From DAIDKA01 sp963708865 (GTDB lineage Bacteria > Pseudomonadota > Gammaproteobacteria > Steroidobacterales > Steroidobacteraceae), in the NCBI GenBank assembly GCA_963708865.1, contig CAVPUC010000008.1:496001-560000 (forward strand): a stretch of DNA of 64,000 nt. The letters run 5' to 3'. Positions 54,706 through 64,000 of the stretch are shown piece by piece. Positions within the stretch are counted from its first letter, which is position 1. Every line of letters starts with the position of its first letter. The translations under genes and the position numbers were made by a program. The notes under the pieces are model-generated. The model ran no database searches and was not told the origin of the DNA. It saw nothing but the letters and a program-made list of their open reading frames with translations.

Positions 54706-55085
54706 CCCACACCATCATTCATACCGACAGTGCGCCCAAGGCCATCGGCACCTACTCGCAGGCCGTGCGTGTCGGCAAGACCGTGTACGTGTCCGGGCAG
54801 ATTCCGCTCGATCCGCGCACCGGGGAACTCGTGAGCGGGGATATCGAGGCGGAAATCCGCCGCGCGTTCGACAACCTGCTTGCGATCGTGACGGCCGCGG
54901 ATGGCACCTTCTCGCAGGTGGCCAAGGTCACCGTGTTTCTCACGGACCTGGTGCACTTCCCCAAGGTCAACGAGATCATGGCGACGTACTTCCGCCAACC
55001 CTACCCGGCCCGCGCGGCCGTCGGCGTGGCGCAGCTGCCGAAGGGCGCGCGCGTGGAAATCGAGTGCATCCTCTGCCTTGAGTGA
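54702..55085 (+). CDS. ridA: RidA family enamine/imine deaminase
   Basis: 127 residues. Hydrolyses 2-aminoacrylate and related reactive imines. Motifs: GTYSQAVRVGKTVYVSGQIP, FDNLLAIV and PARAAVGVAQLPKGARVEIE, with the catalytic Arg and Glu. The start overlaps the spoT stop (ATGA), as in Pseudomonas and Xanthomonas. Confidence 0.96.
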   Translation: MTHTIIHTDSAPKAIGTYSQAVRVGKTVYVSGQIPLDPRTGELVSGDIEAEIRRAFDNLLAIVTAADGTFSQVAKVTVFLTDLVHFPKVNEIMATYFRQPYPARAAVGVAQLPKGARVEIECILCLE

Positions 55086-57163
55086 GACGGCCGAACAGCG
55101 ACCGGTCACGACCCTGCGCGGGGTGGGCTCAGCCCTTGCCGAGCGCCTCGCGAGACTTGGCATCACGCAGGTTCAGGACCTGCTGTTCCTGCTGCCCACA
55201 CGCTATGAGGACCGCACGCACGTCACGGCGCTCGGCAGTTTGACGCCAGGCGCGCACGCGGTGGTCGAAGGCGAAATCCAGCTCACCGAAGTGACCTACC
55301 GCCGGCGCCGCCAGCTCTTGTGCCGGATCAGCGATGGGTCGGGCTTTCTCACCTTGCGGTTCTTCCATTTCACGGCCGCCCAGCAGCAGGGGCTGACGCG
55401 CGGACTGCGGCTGCGCTGCTACGGCGAGGTGCGACGCGGACCCCTGGGACTTGAGATCGTGCATCCGGAGTACCGGCGCGCGAGCCTGGCGGCCGAAGCG
55501 CTGGAGGAGGCGCTCACGCCCATGTATCCGGCCACGGAGGGGCTGACGCAGCCGCGGCTGCGGATGCTCATCGCTCAGGCGCTGGGCGAACTCGGCGGCA
55601 ACCTGAGCGTTCGGGACTGGCTGCCGCCCGAAGTGCAGCGCTCACTCAAACTGCCCGCCTTGCGCGAGGCGCTCGAACTGCTTGCACCGGCCGCCCAAGG
55701 ATCAGGACCATACGCAGCTCCTCACCGGCCACCACCCGGCGCAGCGCCGTCTCGCCTTCGAGGAGCTGCTCGCCCACCAGTTGAGTCTGCGGTTGCGCAA
55801 GCTTCGGACCGAAGCGGATCCAGGACTGCCGCTGACGGATCCGTCCGGTGTGGCGGCACGAGTGCTCGCGGCGCTGCCCTTCCGGTTGACGAGCGCGCAG
55901 CAGCGGGCCCGCGCGCAAATCGATGCGGACCTCACCGGCCGGCATCCGATGCTGCGCCTGCTGCAGGGCGATGTTGGCTGCGGCAAGACCGTGGTGGCGG
56001 CGCTCGCCGCCGCACGCGCCGTCGGCACTGGTCTGCAGGTTGCGCTGATGGCGCCGACTGAACTGCTGGCCGAGCAGCACTGGCGCAACTTGAGCGACTG
56101 GTTCCGGCCGCTGGGTCTGGCCGTGGCGCTTTTGACCGGGTCGCAGCCGGCACGGACGCGTCGCAGCGCGGAGGAGGCGATTGCCTCAGGGGAGATTCAG
56201 ATTATCGTAGGCACCCATGCATTGTTTCAGAAAGGAATCAATTTCGCGAAGTTGGCCCTGATCATTGTCGATGAACAGCACCGTTTCGGCGTGCAACAGC
56301 GCATGACGCTACAGGAGAAGGGGCGGGCCGCAGGCCTCATGCCGCACCAGCTCATCATGACCGCGACACCCATTCCGCGCACGCTCGCCATGACCGCCTA
56401 CGCGGACCTGGACATCTCGGTAATCGATGAGCTGCCGCCGGGACGCACCCCGGTGGTGACGGTGGTGATGGCGGACACGCGGCGGCACGAGGTGGTGCAG
56501 CGGATTCTGGTGGCCTGCCGTTCAGGCCGTCAGGCGTACTGGGTCTGCCCGCTCATCGATGAGTCCGAGGAGCTGCGCTACCAGGCCGCCGAGGAGACCG
56601 CGATTGCGCTGCGCGAAGCCCTGCCGGAACTGAAAGTGGAGCTGGTGCATGGCCGGCAACCGGCCGCGCAGAAGGATGCGGCCATGGCGGCCTTCAAGGC
56701 CAATCAGGTCCAGCTGCTGGTGGCCACCACGGTGATCGAGGTGGGCGTCGACGTCCCCAACGCCACGCTCATGATCATCGAGAACGCGGAAAGGATGGGC
56801 CTCGCCCAGCTGCACCAGCTGCGCGGCCGGGTGGGTCGCGGGGATGAAGCCTCGATGTGCGTGCTCTTGTACCGCGCGCCGCTGTCGCAGTTGGCACGGG
56901 CGCGGCTGCATACCATTCGCGAGACCACGGACGGCTTTGAGATCGCGCGCCGCGACCTGGAACTGCGCGGACCGGGCGAGCTGCTCGGCACCCGGCAGAC
57001 AGGTCTTGCGCAGCTGCGGGTGGCGGACCTGGCGCGGGATACGGACTTGTTGCCCGGGGTGCAGAAAACCGCCGAGCTGATGCTGCGCGATTATCCGGAT
57101 AACATCACGCCCCTCACCACCCGCTGGATCGGCGAGGGAGAACGCTACGGCACCGTCGGCTGA
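55078..57163 (+). pseudogene. recG: ATP-dependent DNA helicase RecG, one frameshift
   Basis: TTG 55078 overlaps the ridA stop (LSETAEQRPVTTLRGVG). Wedge/OB domain with LLFLLPTRYEDRTHVTALGS. Near 55681 one extra base (C or T in CTGCTTGC) shifts the frame at LELLHRPPKD, so the helicase half is out of frame. Helicase motifs follow intact: LQGDVGCGKTVV, DEQHRFGV, MTATPIPRTLAM, VIEVGVDVPNATLMIIENAE, QLHQLRGRVGRG and the C-terminal GERYG. Read through: ~695 residues, full length. Remodels stalled forks. Disruption or assembly error cannot be told apart here. Confidence 0.9.
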
Positions 57164-57188
57164 CAATGTCCTGCGCCCGGATCTGCAG

Positions 57189-58100
57189 TTGGCTCCGGCG
57201 CGACGCCGCGGCGCGCCGATCGCCTGGCGGCTCGCCCGCAGGCTGCACGAATATGCGCTCCTGGCGCGGCTCGATCGCCCCATCGGCATCTGGCTGCTGC
57301 TGTGGCCGGTGCTGTGGGCCTTGTGGATCGCCGGTGCCGGGCGCCCGGCACCGCGGGTACTCATCGTGTTCGTGCTCGGGGTGTTCGCCATGCGCGCCGC
57401 CGGCTGTGTCATCAACGACTTGGCCGACCGCCACATCGATCCGCGCGTGCGCCGCACCCGGCAGCGGCCGCTCGCCGCGCGGCGCGTCTCGCCCTACGAG
57501 GCGATCGTGTTGTTTGCGCTGCTGTCAGCGGCCGCCCTGTGGCTGGTGCTGCAGCTGGATAACCTCACCTTCCGGCTGTCGCTGGTCGGCGCCGTGCTCA
57601 CCGTGAGCTACCCGTTCGTCAAACGCTTCTTCCCGCTTCCGCAGCTGTATCTGGGCATCTCGTTTGGCGGCTGGGGCGTGCCCATGGCCTTTGCCGCGCA
57701 GCTGGGCCGCGTGCCACGCCTGGCCTGGGTGATGTTCATCGCCGCGGTGCTGTGGGCCGTGGTCTACGACACGCTCTACGCCATGGTGGACCGGGAGGAT
57801 GACGTGAAGATCGGCGTGCGCTCGACAGCAATCGCGTTTGCCGACATGGACCGGGTGATGATCGGCTTCCTGCAGATCCTGATGCTCGCGGCGCTGGCCC
57901 TGGTCGGGCGCACCCTGCATTTCGGCAGCTGGTTCTACGGGGGACTTGCCGTGGCCGCCGCGACCTTCCTGTACCAGCAATGGCTGATCCGCGACCGCAA
58001 GCCGCAGCGCTGCCTGCAGGCATTCCTCAACAACGGCTATACCGGCATCGCGATCTTCGCGGGCATCCTGCTGCAGTACCTGTACGGCGCGACCGTATAA
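57189..58100 (+). CDS. ubiA: 4-hydroxybenzoate octaprenyltransferase UbiA
   Basis: 303 residues, TTG start (uncertain). Eight or nine membrane helices. Prenyl-diphosphate motifs INDLADRHIDPRVRRTRQRPL (NDxxD) and DTLYAMVDREDDVKIGVRST (DxxxD). Integral membrane enzyme that prenylates 4-hydroxybenzoate in ubiquinone synthesis. ubiC is not adjacent. The conserved N-terminus (LLARLDRPIGIWLLLWPVLWALW) is complete, so the uncertainty in start affects only the first residues. Confidence 0.93.
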   Translation: MAPARRRGAPIAWRLARRLHEYALLARLDRPIGIWLLLWPVLWALWIAGAGRPAPRVLIVFVLGVFAMRAAGCVINDLADRHIDPRVRRTRQRPLAARRVSPYEAIVLFALLSAAALWLVLQLDNLTFRLSLVGAVLTVSYPFVKRFFPLPQLYLGISFGGWGVPMAFAAQLGRVPRLAWVMFIAAVLWAVVYDTLYAMVDREDDVKIGVRSTAIAFADMDRVMIGFLQILMLAALALVGRTLHFGSWFYGGLAVAAATFLYQQWLIRDRKPQRCLQAFLNNGYTGIAIFAGILLQYLYGATV

Positions 58101-58124
58101 GGCCGCGTTCAGAACTTGATGGCT

Positions 58125-60474
58125 TCATCTGCGCCTCGAGCCGTGCGCACGGAGTCGGATGTAGGCGGGGCTCCGCGCTAGCGGCACCGCCCAAAGCGGA
58201 TCATGCACGATCTCCCCGGTCCACAGACCCGGGATGGAAGTCGACAGCGAGTCGAGCCGTGCGACAGCATCGTCCTGCGCACCCGCCCAGGCACGGATCT
58301 GCGTCGCCCAGACGAACGCATTCGCCTGGTCGGAAACACTGGCTTCGGCCTTGGTGAGGGCCACGGCACCGTCGGCGGTGCGGATCGCGGCCGCGTTGTC
58401 ACCCATGAAGAGGTGGGCGTCGGCACGAAAAATTTCCCGAAACCAACGGTTCCACTTCGTCGCAGGCTCGCTGTCCAGGAACCGCACAATCCGTTCGCCA
58501 TCGCTTTTTGCCGCCGGCCCGTCCGCCAGCAGCAAATCCAGCCACCCGCGCTCGTCGCTTATGGGCATGCGGCCGACCCGCAGGGTAGGCCAATCCCAGA
58601 CCGTCAGGCGAACTGTCTCGACATTGAACTTGTCGATAAGCTGTCGTGCCTCGCGGAACTGACCTAAGTACAGGAGTGCTTCAGCAACGTTGTATAGATT
58701 GATATCGACTTGCGCCGGGCTGTCCAATGGCGCGGCAGCGCCGCCCTTGTTCATGGCGACGAACGCCGCCCGGTCGCCAGTAAACTCCTCGCGAACGGTT
58801 GCCCGTAACTCTTCCCGTTGATCGTTTGGCACAAGCTCGGCGGCGCGCATGGCCTCCTGCGGCCGATGCAGCTCCATGAGCGCAAACCAATTGTCACCTG
58901 CAGGGCTATGATTCTTGGGATCCAGGTTCATGAGGTCCTCGGCCAGTGTGGCAGCCTCCTGGTAACGACCGAGTTCGAACAGCACCATCTCCTTCCCATC
59001 CAGGATGCGCGGCTCCGTCAGGCCCGCGCGCTGTGCATCTGCATATAATTCAAGCGCGCGGTCATAGTGTTTTTCCGCGAATGCCAGCAGCGCTTCCGCG
59101 GCGGTGACGCCCGGATCCTGCGGCGCCAATCTTTTGGCGATGGCGAGGTCGCGGTGCGCGCCGCCGAGACCCGCACCGTCGGTATCGTAATTGAGCATGA
59201 AGAGCTTCAGGCGCACGCCGATGCGTTCGGCATAAGCCCGCACAAAGGTGGGGTCAAACTCAAAGCCCGATCAAGCTGCGCCAGGATCTGCTGCCAATCG
59301 CCGATGCCAGCGTCCGCTCGCATCTGCAGTCCTCCGCCGAGCGGGCTTTCAGGAAAAGATCAAAGGCAGCCGGATCGGTATCCGGCGCGGGCACGGAGGA
59401 ACCGCTGGCGAGTTTGACGGAGAGCTGCGCGGCGACCGCGCCGGCGACTTCGCTCTCCAGCGCCATGGCATTGACGAGCTTGCGATTGAAGTCCCGTGCC
59501 CAGATATGGTTGTCGCTGCGCGCATCGATCAACTGCAGGGCGAGACGCACCTGGCTGCCCTCCCGTCGCATCGAGCCTTCCAGGACGTAATTGCAGTGCA
59601 GCTCTTTCGCAAGCGTCGGCGTTGTCACCACCTTGCCCTTATAGGTGTCCATGGTGGTGCGCGAGATCACATCGAGCCCCGGCACGCCATTGGCGAGTGC
59701 GGTGAGAATCTCCTCGTGCATGCCATCCGTAAAGAAGGCGTTGTTCGGGTCGGGCGAAAGATTCTCGAAGGGCAGCACCGCGATGCGCGGTCGCGTCATC
59801 GCGGCCTCGGGCGTTGATGCGCCCGATTCCACAGGTGCGCCGGTCGCCACGACTGCGGCATGGGGCCTCAACAGGATGTAGGCGGCGAGGCCGACTGGGA
59901 CCGCCGCTGCGAGCAAGGCGGCCACCCAGATCAAAGGCATGGGTCGCGCCCTGACCTCGGGCATCGGCGCGGGCGCACTGCGTGGCCCGGCAGATACCGC
60001 ACCGCGCGGCATGTCGGGCCTTGCGGGTGCCTTTCGATCGTACGCCAGCAATCCGGCCACGCGCTGCACGAAAGCTGCGGAGGTCCGGCCCGCTCGCAGT
60101 CGCGTCCATTGAACGACTCGAAAGGTCTCGGGAACCTGAGCGGCGTGATCCGATGTATCGTCGATGACTACCGGTACCAGAAACGGTGTGCCGTCGGCCA
60201 TGTCGTGCGTGCGATCGACGGCGAGCTTCCACTCGCGGCGGAAGTAGCCTTCGATGCGCGCCTGCGAATTCGCCGAGATGATCGGCACGAACAGCGCGCA
60301 GTCCTTGATCTGGCGGCGGATCTTCTGATCCCAGGCATCCCCGCCACGCAGCTCACTTTGGTCGAACCACACCTCGATCCCGGCGTTCGTCAGCGCCTTG
60401 CAGATACGCCGCGCGGCATCGGCATCCTGGGACGCGTAGCTTAAGAAAACGGCTCGGAACGGTTCCTCCTTCAC
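58125..60474 (-). pseudogene. TIR-TM-TolB-like-TPR protein, frameshifted in the linker
   Basis: GTG 60474 follows AGAAGGATC, 9 bp after the carotenoid oxygenase stop. TIR_2 domain (about 5-140) with VFLSYASQDADAARRICKAL and EVWFDQSELRGGDAWDQKI. A single TM helix (about 193-215), then a TolB-like domain of adenylate-cyclase-associated type (RIAVLPFENLSPDPNNAFFTDG, ELHCNYVLEGSMRREGSQVR), then TPR-like helices to 58125. Between about 59265 and 59325 two frame changes interrupt the linker: QQILAQLDRA and FEFDPTFVRAYAERIG are in other frames. Proteins with this architecture occur widely in proteobacteria, often as uncharacterised signalling proteins. Confidence 0.8.
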
Positions 60475-60483
60475 ACGATCCTT

Positions 60484-62073
60484 CTAAGCAGGCAGCTGAT
60501 CTCCCGGCACCCAGAAGCCGTGGATCTGGCCGGCGATGCGGTACGGCATCTTCACCGTCGCGATCGGACCGTCTTCCAGATGCTGCGTATCCACCAGCAC
60601 CAGATCCGCGCGGCCGCCTTCATGCGGATGGGTTGCGACGCCAATCAGGTACCCATCGCCCTCGGCGGCGCCCTTGTGCCGCGGCACGAAGCACATCTCG
60701 GCGAGACTCACCTCCTTGCCCAGCGAGAAGAACTTCGCGGTGCGGGTCATGTGATCGAACATGGCCCAGCGGCTGCCGACTGCCGGGTCACTGCTGAGCA
60801 GGAACCCGTAGCGGTACGGCACGGTGTGATAACGATCATCCTGGCGCGACAGCGCGCCGTTGACGCCCACATACATGTTCTCGATCTCGTAGGTCGTGGC
60901 CTTCTTGTTGGCGAGGTTCACGCTGTAGCGCATGACCCGGCCGGCCGCTTTCACCGGATCAAACTGCTCGTGCAGCTGCGGGAAGAACGGGAACTGGTTG
61001 GAATCGGCGCCATCAACGTCGAAGTAAATCTTCTCACCTTCGTTCCATGCGCCCATGCTGTGCGTGGCCATGTAGCCCGGGCCCTTGAGCCAGCGGATAT
61101 CCGAGCCGTCGCCACCGCGGCGGAAGATGCCCATGTAACTGGGCAGCGTGGAGTCCCAGGCGAAGTGCGGACCGCCGTTCTTGATGAGGTCCAGGTTCGT
61201 GGCCATCGGACTCACGTAGAGAATGATGTACTTCTGCGTCACGCCGAAGTCATGGATCATCCCGACATAGGGCACCTTCACCCACGCCGACCAGTTGACC
61301 GCACCTTTGGGGTCTGCGGAAAACACGAACACATCATCGCTCGCCAGTCCCTTTGCCTCGTAACCGAAGGCGACCAGTTCGCCGGTCTGCGGATCGATCT
61401 TGGGGTGCGCGGTGAAGGTCTTGCCCTTCAGGCCGCCGTTGAAGGTGTAGTAGTCATCGACCGTTTCGAGGGTCAGAGGGTTCAAGGCGACCGGCGGGCT
61501 GTCTTCCTTCATGGCCAACAGCAGATTGTGGTGATAGAAAATCTGCGTATTGGCGGTGCCGCGGCTTAAGTCCTTGACGCTCGGATCATCGGTGGTCGGA
61601 TTGCGATACATGCCGAACAGCGAACGGCGCGCCGCGTGCTGCGCCTTCCAGCGCTGGGTGCGCGCATAGCGGCTGCGGAAATCCACATGACCGTCCTTGA
61701 TGCGGAAGGCGCCGATCATGCCCTCGCCGTCGAACGGGATGTCATGGGTCCAGATTTGCGGTTTCGGGTACTGCGGATCGGGCCCGACACGGAAGAAGAT
61801 CCCATCCAGATCCTTGGGCAGCGTGCCTTCGACTTCGCAGTCGTACAGGTCGTTTTCCGACCGGTAGACGGCGCCCGCCGCGCTGCCGCCGCCACCGAAA
61901 CCGCCGCGGTCCTTGGGGAACTGCACCTCGGCCTGGGCGCTGGCCGGCAACACCAGGCCCCCGACCCCCGCGACGGCACCCGCACCGGCGCCGGCGACGG
62001 CGCCCATGAAACTGCGGCGGCTTAAGGAGACTGCGGGATCGGAATCTTCAGCGCTGGGTGGCTTGCGGCTCAT
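60484..62073 (-). CDS. Tat-exported carotenoid-cleavage oxygenase family protein
   Basis: 529 residues. Twin-arginine signal SLSRRSFMGAVAGAGAG. Seven-bladed propeller family of carotenoid/lignostilbene dioxygenases: the four iron-binding His are in TAHPKIDP, GMIHDFGVT, ATHSMGAW and GQIHGFWVP, all present. VEGTLPKDLDGIFFRVGPDP is the family start. Non-haem Fe(II) dioxygenase acting on an alkene, probably in the periplasm. Complete and intact; the TIR gene follows 9 bp later. Confidence 0.9.
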   Translation of the reverse strand: MSRKPPSAEDSDPAVSLSRRSFMGAVAGAGAGAVAGVGGLVLPASAQAEVQFPKDRGGFGGGGSAAGAVYRSENDLYDCEVEGTLPKDLDGIFFRVGPDPQYPKPQIWTHDIPFDGEGMIGAFRIKDGHVDFRSRYARTQRWKAQHAARRSLFGMYRNPTTDDPSVKDLSRGTANTQIFYHHNLLLAMKEDSPPVALNPLTLETVDDYYTFNGGLKGKTFTAHPKIDPQTGELVAFGYEAKGLASDDVFVFSADPKGAVNWSAWVKVPYVGMIHDFGVTQKYIILYVSPMATNLDLIKNGGPHFAWDSTLPSYMGIFRRGGDGSDIRWLKGPGYMATHSMGAWNEGEKIYFDVDGADSNQFPFFPQLHEQFDPVKAAGRVMRYSVNLANKKATTYEIENMYVGVNGALSRQDDRYHTVPYRYGFLLSSDPAVGSRWAMFDHMTRTAKFFSLGKEVSLAEMCFVPRHKGAAEGDGYLIGVATHPHEGGRADLVLVDTQHLEDGPIATVKMPYRIAGQIHGFWVPGDQLPA

Positions 62074-62232
62074 GGAGGTGCCCCTGATGACGGAAAAACC
62101 CGCGAATCATACCCCCAATCGGCTGCTCAATTAATAACCAACTGTCACCCTTGACGTGGCCTGCGGGTTGACAGCAGATTGTGCCCGGGGAAGCCTCCCC
62201 GACCCCGCTTAAAACCCAAGGTCGCTAGAATT

Positions 62233-63231
62233 ATGAAGATCAGCCGCAGCGCCCCCCGACATGACTGGACGGCGGGCGAGATCGAAGGCCTGTTTGCCCA
62301 GCCGTTCCTGGATCTGCTCCTGGAGGCGCAGCAGGTGCATCGGCTGCATTTCAGCCCGAACACCGTGCAGATGAGCACGCTCTTGTCGATCAAGACCGGG
62401 GCCTGCCCGGAGGACTGTGCCTACTGTCCGCAGAGCATTCGCTACGACACGGGATTGTCGCGCGAAGCGCTGATGGAGGTGGCGGCGGTGAAGGAGAGCG
62501 CCGAGCGCGCCAAGGCGGCCGGCGCCACCCGCTTCTGCATGGGCGCGGCCTACCGCTCCCCAAAGGCGCGCGACCTCGATGTCATCTGCGCCATGGTCCA
62601 GGAGGTGCGCGCGCTGGGGCTGGAAAGCTGCGCCACCCTTGGGATGCTCGAGCCCGAGCAGGCCCAGCAGCTGAAGGCCGCGGGCCTGGACTATTACAAC
62701 CATAATCTCGACACCTCCGCGGAGTTCTACGGCGAGATCATCACCACGCGCAGCTTCCAGGACCGCCTGGATACCCTGTCCGCGGTGCGCGATGCCGGCC
62801 TCAAGGTGTGCTGCGGGGGAATTGTCGGCATGGGCGAATCCACCCGCGATCGCGCCTCGATGCTCGCGACCCTGGCGGGCTTGCCGCAGCACCCCGAGAG
62901 TGTCCCCATCAACGAGCTGGTGCAGGTGCCGGGTACGCCACTGCACGGTGTCGCGCCGGTCGATCCCTTCGATTTCATCCGCACCATCGCCGTGGCGCGC
63001 ATCGTGCTGCCGCGCTCCCACGTGCGGCTGTCCGCGGGTCGCACCCAGATGAGTGACGAGATGCAGGCGCTGTGCTTCATGGCCGGCGCCAATTCCATCT
63101 TCTACGGCGAGAAGCTCTTGACGACGGGCAATCCGGATGTCGAGAAGGACCGCACGCTGCTGGTGCGCCTGGGGCTAAAGCCCGAGGCGCCGCCCCCGCA
63201 GCTCTCCCCACGGGAGTCCGCACACGCATGA
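62233..63231 (+). CDS. bioB: Biotin synthase
   Basis: 332 residues from ATG 62233 (MKISRSAPRHDWTAGEIEGL). Radical-SAM motif ACPEDCAYCPQ (C58, C62, C65), KVCCGGIVGMGES, and the C-terminal SAGRTQMSDEMQALCFMAGAN. Inserts sulphur into dethiobiotin. The bioF start overlaps its stop (ATGA). Confidence 0.96.
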   Translation: MKISRSAPRHDWTAGEIEGLFAQPFLDLLLEAQQVHRLHFSPNTVQMSTLLSIKTGACPEDCAYCPQSIRYDTGLSREALMEVAAVKESAERAKAAGATRFCMGAAYRSPKARDLDVICAMVQEVRALGLESCATLGMLEPEQAQQLKAAGLDYYNHNLDTSAEFYGEIITTRSFQDRLDTLSAVRDAGLKVCCGGIVGMGESTRDRASMLATLAGLPQHPESVPINELVQVPGTPLHGVAPVDPFDFIRTIAVARIVLPRSHVRLSAGRTQMSDEMQALCFMAGANSIFYGEKLLTTGNPDVEKDRTLLVRLGLKPEAPPPQLSPRESAHA

Positions 63232-64000
63232 AGCCGCAAGTGCTGCGGGAGCAGTTGGCGCAGCGCGCTGCGCAGCACCTGCAGCGCTGGCGGCGTACCG
63301 TGACGGCGCTGGATTTCAGCGACGGCCCGGGCGTCGTGGTCGATGGCCAGCGGCTCGTCAATTTCTGCGGCAATGACTACCTGGGTTTGAGCGCCCATCC
63401 GGCACTGGCGCAGGCGATGGGGCGCGCGGCCGCCAGTGCCGGCAGCGGCAGCGGGGCGTCGCACCTGGTGACCGGCCACAGCCTGGAACATGAGCGCCTG
63501 GAGGCGGAGCTGGCGCAATTCACCGGGCGGCAGCGTGCCTTGCTGTTCTCCACCGGCTATATGGCCAATCTCGCGGCGGTCACCTGCCTGACGCAAGGCG
63601 ATTCACGGGTGGTGATGGATCGGCTGTGTCACGCCTCCCTGATCGATGCGGCGCGCCTGTCGGGCGCGCGCCTCAAGCGCTTTGCCCATGGCGATGCCGC
63701 CGCCGCGTCGGCATTCCTGGCGCGCGCCGCGGCGCCCGGCAGTGACCTCCTGGTCACCGACGGCGTCTTCAGCATGGACGGCGATCTGGCGCCGCTGCCG
63801 CAATTGGTGCACGCCGCGAGCAGCGCGGATGCCTGTCTCATCGTGGACGACGCCCACGGCTTGGGCGTCCTGGGACCGACGGGCCGCGGCTCGCTCGAAC
63901 ACTTCAACCTGGACAGCGCCGCGGTGCCCATCCTCATCGGCACGCTCGGCAAGGCGTTTGGCTGCTTCGGCGCCTTCGTGGCGGGGGACGCTGACTACAT
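63228..64000 (+). CDS. bioF: 8-amino-7-oxononanoate synthase, C-terminus beyond window
   Basis: 257 residues visible. ATG overlaps the bioB stop. Alpha-oxoamine synthase fold: NFCGNDYLGLSAHP, SGSGASHLVTGHSLEHERLE, LLFSTGYMANLAAV, DDAHGLGVLGPTGRG and the PLP lysine (Lys242) in GTLGKAFGCFGAFVAG. Condenses pimeloyl-ACP and alanine in biotin synthesis. Open through the right edge. Confidence 0.95.
   Translation, partial: MKPQVLREQLAQRAAQHLQRWRRTVTALDFSDGPGVVVDGQRLVNFCGNDYLGLSAHPALAQAMGRAAASAGSGSGASHLVTGHSLEHERLEAELAQFTGRQRALLFSTGYMANLAAVTCLTQGDSRVVMDRLCHASLIDAARLSGARLKRFAHGDAAAASAFLARAAAPGSDLLVTDGVFSMDGDLAPLPQLVHAASSADACLIVDDAHGLGVLGPTGRGSLEHFNLDSAAVPILIGTLGKAFGCFGAFVAGDADY

Noticed and set aside
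60520..61569. 349-codon frame antisense to the carotenoid oxygenase
   Set aside because: The sense gene has all four iron-binding His; antisense has no features.
1..64000. tRNA, rRNA and CRISPR arrays
   Set aside because: No cloverleaf, rRNA signature or regularly spaced repeat was seen when reading both strands; small RNAs cannot be excluded by eye.

Overview
GC-rich gammaproteobacterial chromosome, most like the Xanthomonadales/Nevskiales/Steroidobacter part of the class. This is inferred from gene order (pilMNOPQ divergent from a class A PBP; hemW-rdgB-rph-PP2C divergent from yicC; gmk-rpoZ-spoT-ridA-recG-ubiA; bioB-bioF) and from the many secreted proteins of the DUF6152, esterase and TonB-receptor kind. 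I see no rRNA, tRNA or CRISPR array. Two real genes run off the window edges: an Ig-like lipoprotein at the left and bioF at the right.

Left core block (1-16.35 kb): type IV pilus assembly operon pilMNOPQ followed by a large Ig-repeat lipoprotein, then divergent mrcA (PBP1A) and a nucleotidyltransferase-fold protein, citrate synthase, ribosomal L31, and hemW-rdgB-rph-PP2C, with yicC divergent. A perfect inverted pair of DnaA boxes lies between hemW and rpmE.

Middle block (16.35-51.46 kb): about 35 kb separates yicC from gmk, which are neighbours in Pseudomonas and Xanthomonas. It opens with TGTAGCTAGCT repeats and a decayed P4-type integrase. A HigBA-like toxin-antitoxin pair follows, then a winged-helix regulator with a truncated nucleotidyltransferase. 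The rest is accessory: two frameshifted ABC permeases, a CEMIP-like G8-domain secreted protein, an MFS exporter, an esterase, a DoxX/DUF805 membrane protein, a run of secreted proteins (DUF6152 and paralogues), SGNH hydrolases, a GGDEF/EAL protein, hemerythrin, an operon with a dihaem cytochrome c and a TPR/hydrolase fusion, and a broken TonB receptor. The core gene glmS is also here, so the block may mix mobile cargo with rearranged chromosome.

Right core block (51.46-64 kb): gmk, rpoZ, spoT and ridA (nucleotide and stringent-response functions), recG (frameshifted), ubiA, then on the other strand a Tat-exported carotenoid oxygenase and a TIR-TM-TolB-TPR protein, and finally bioB-bioF.

Single-base frame changes interrupt at least eight otherwise well-conserved genes, including core recG. 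Either the assembly carries residual indel errors or the strain is accumulating pseudogenes; the sequence alone cannot decide. Where a gene is called a pseudogene, that alternative should be kept in mind.
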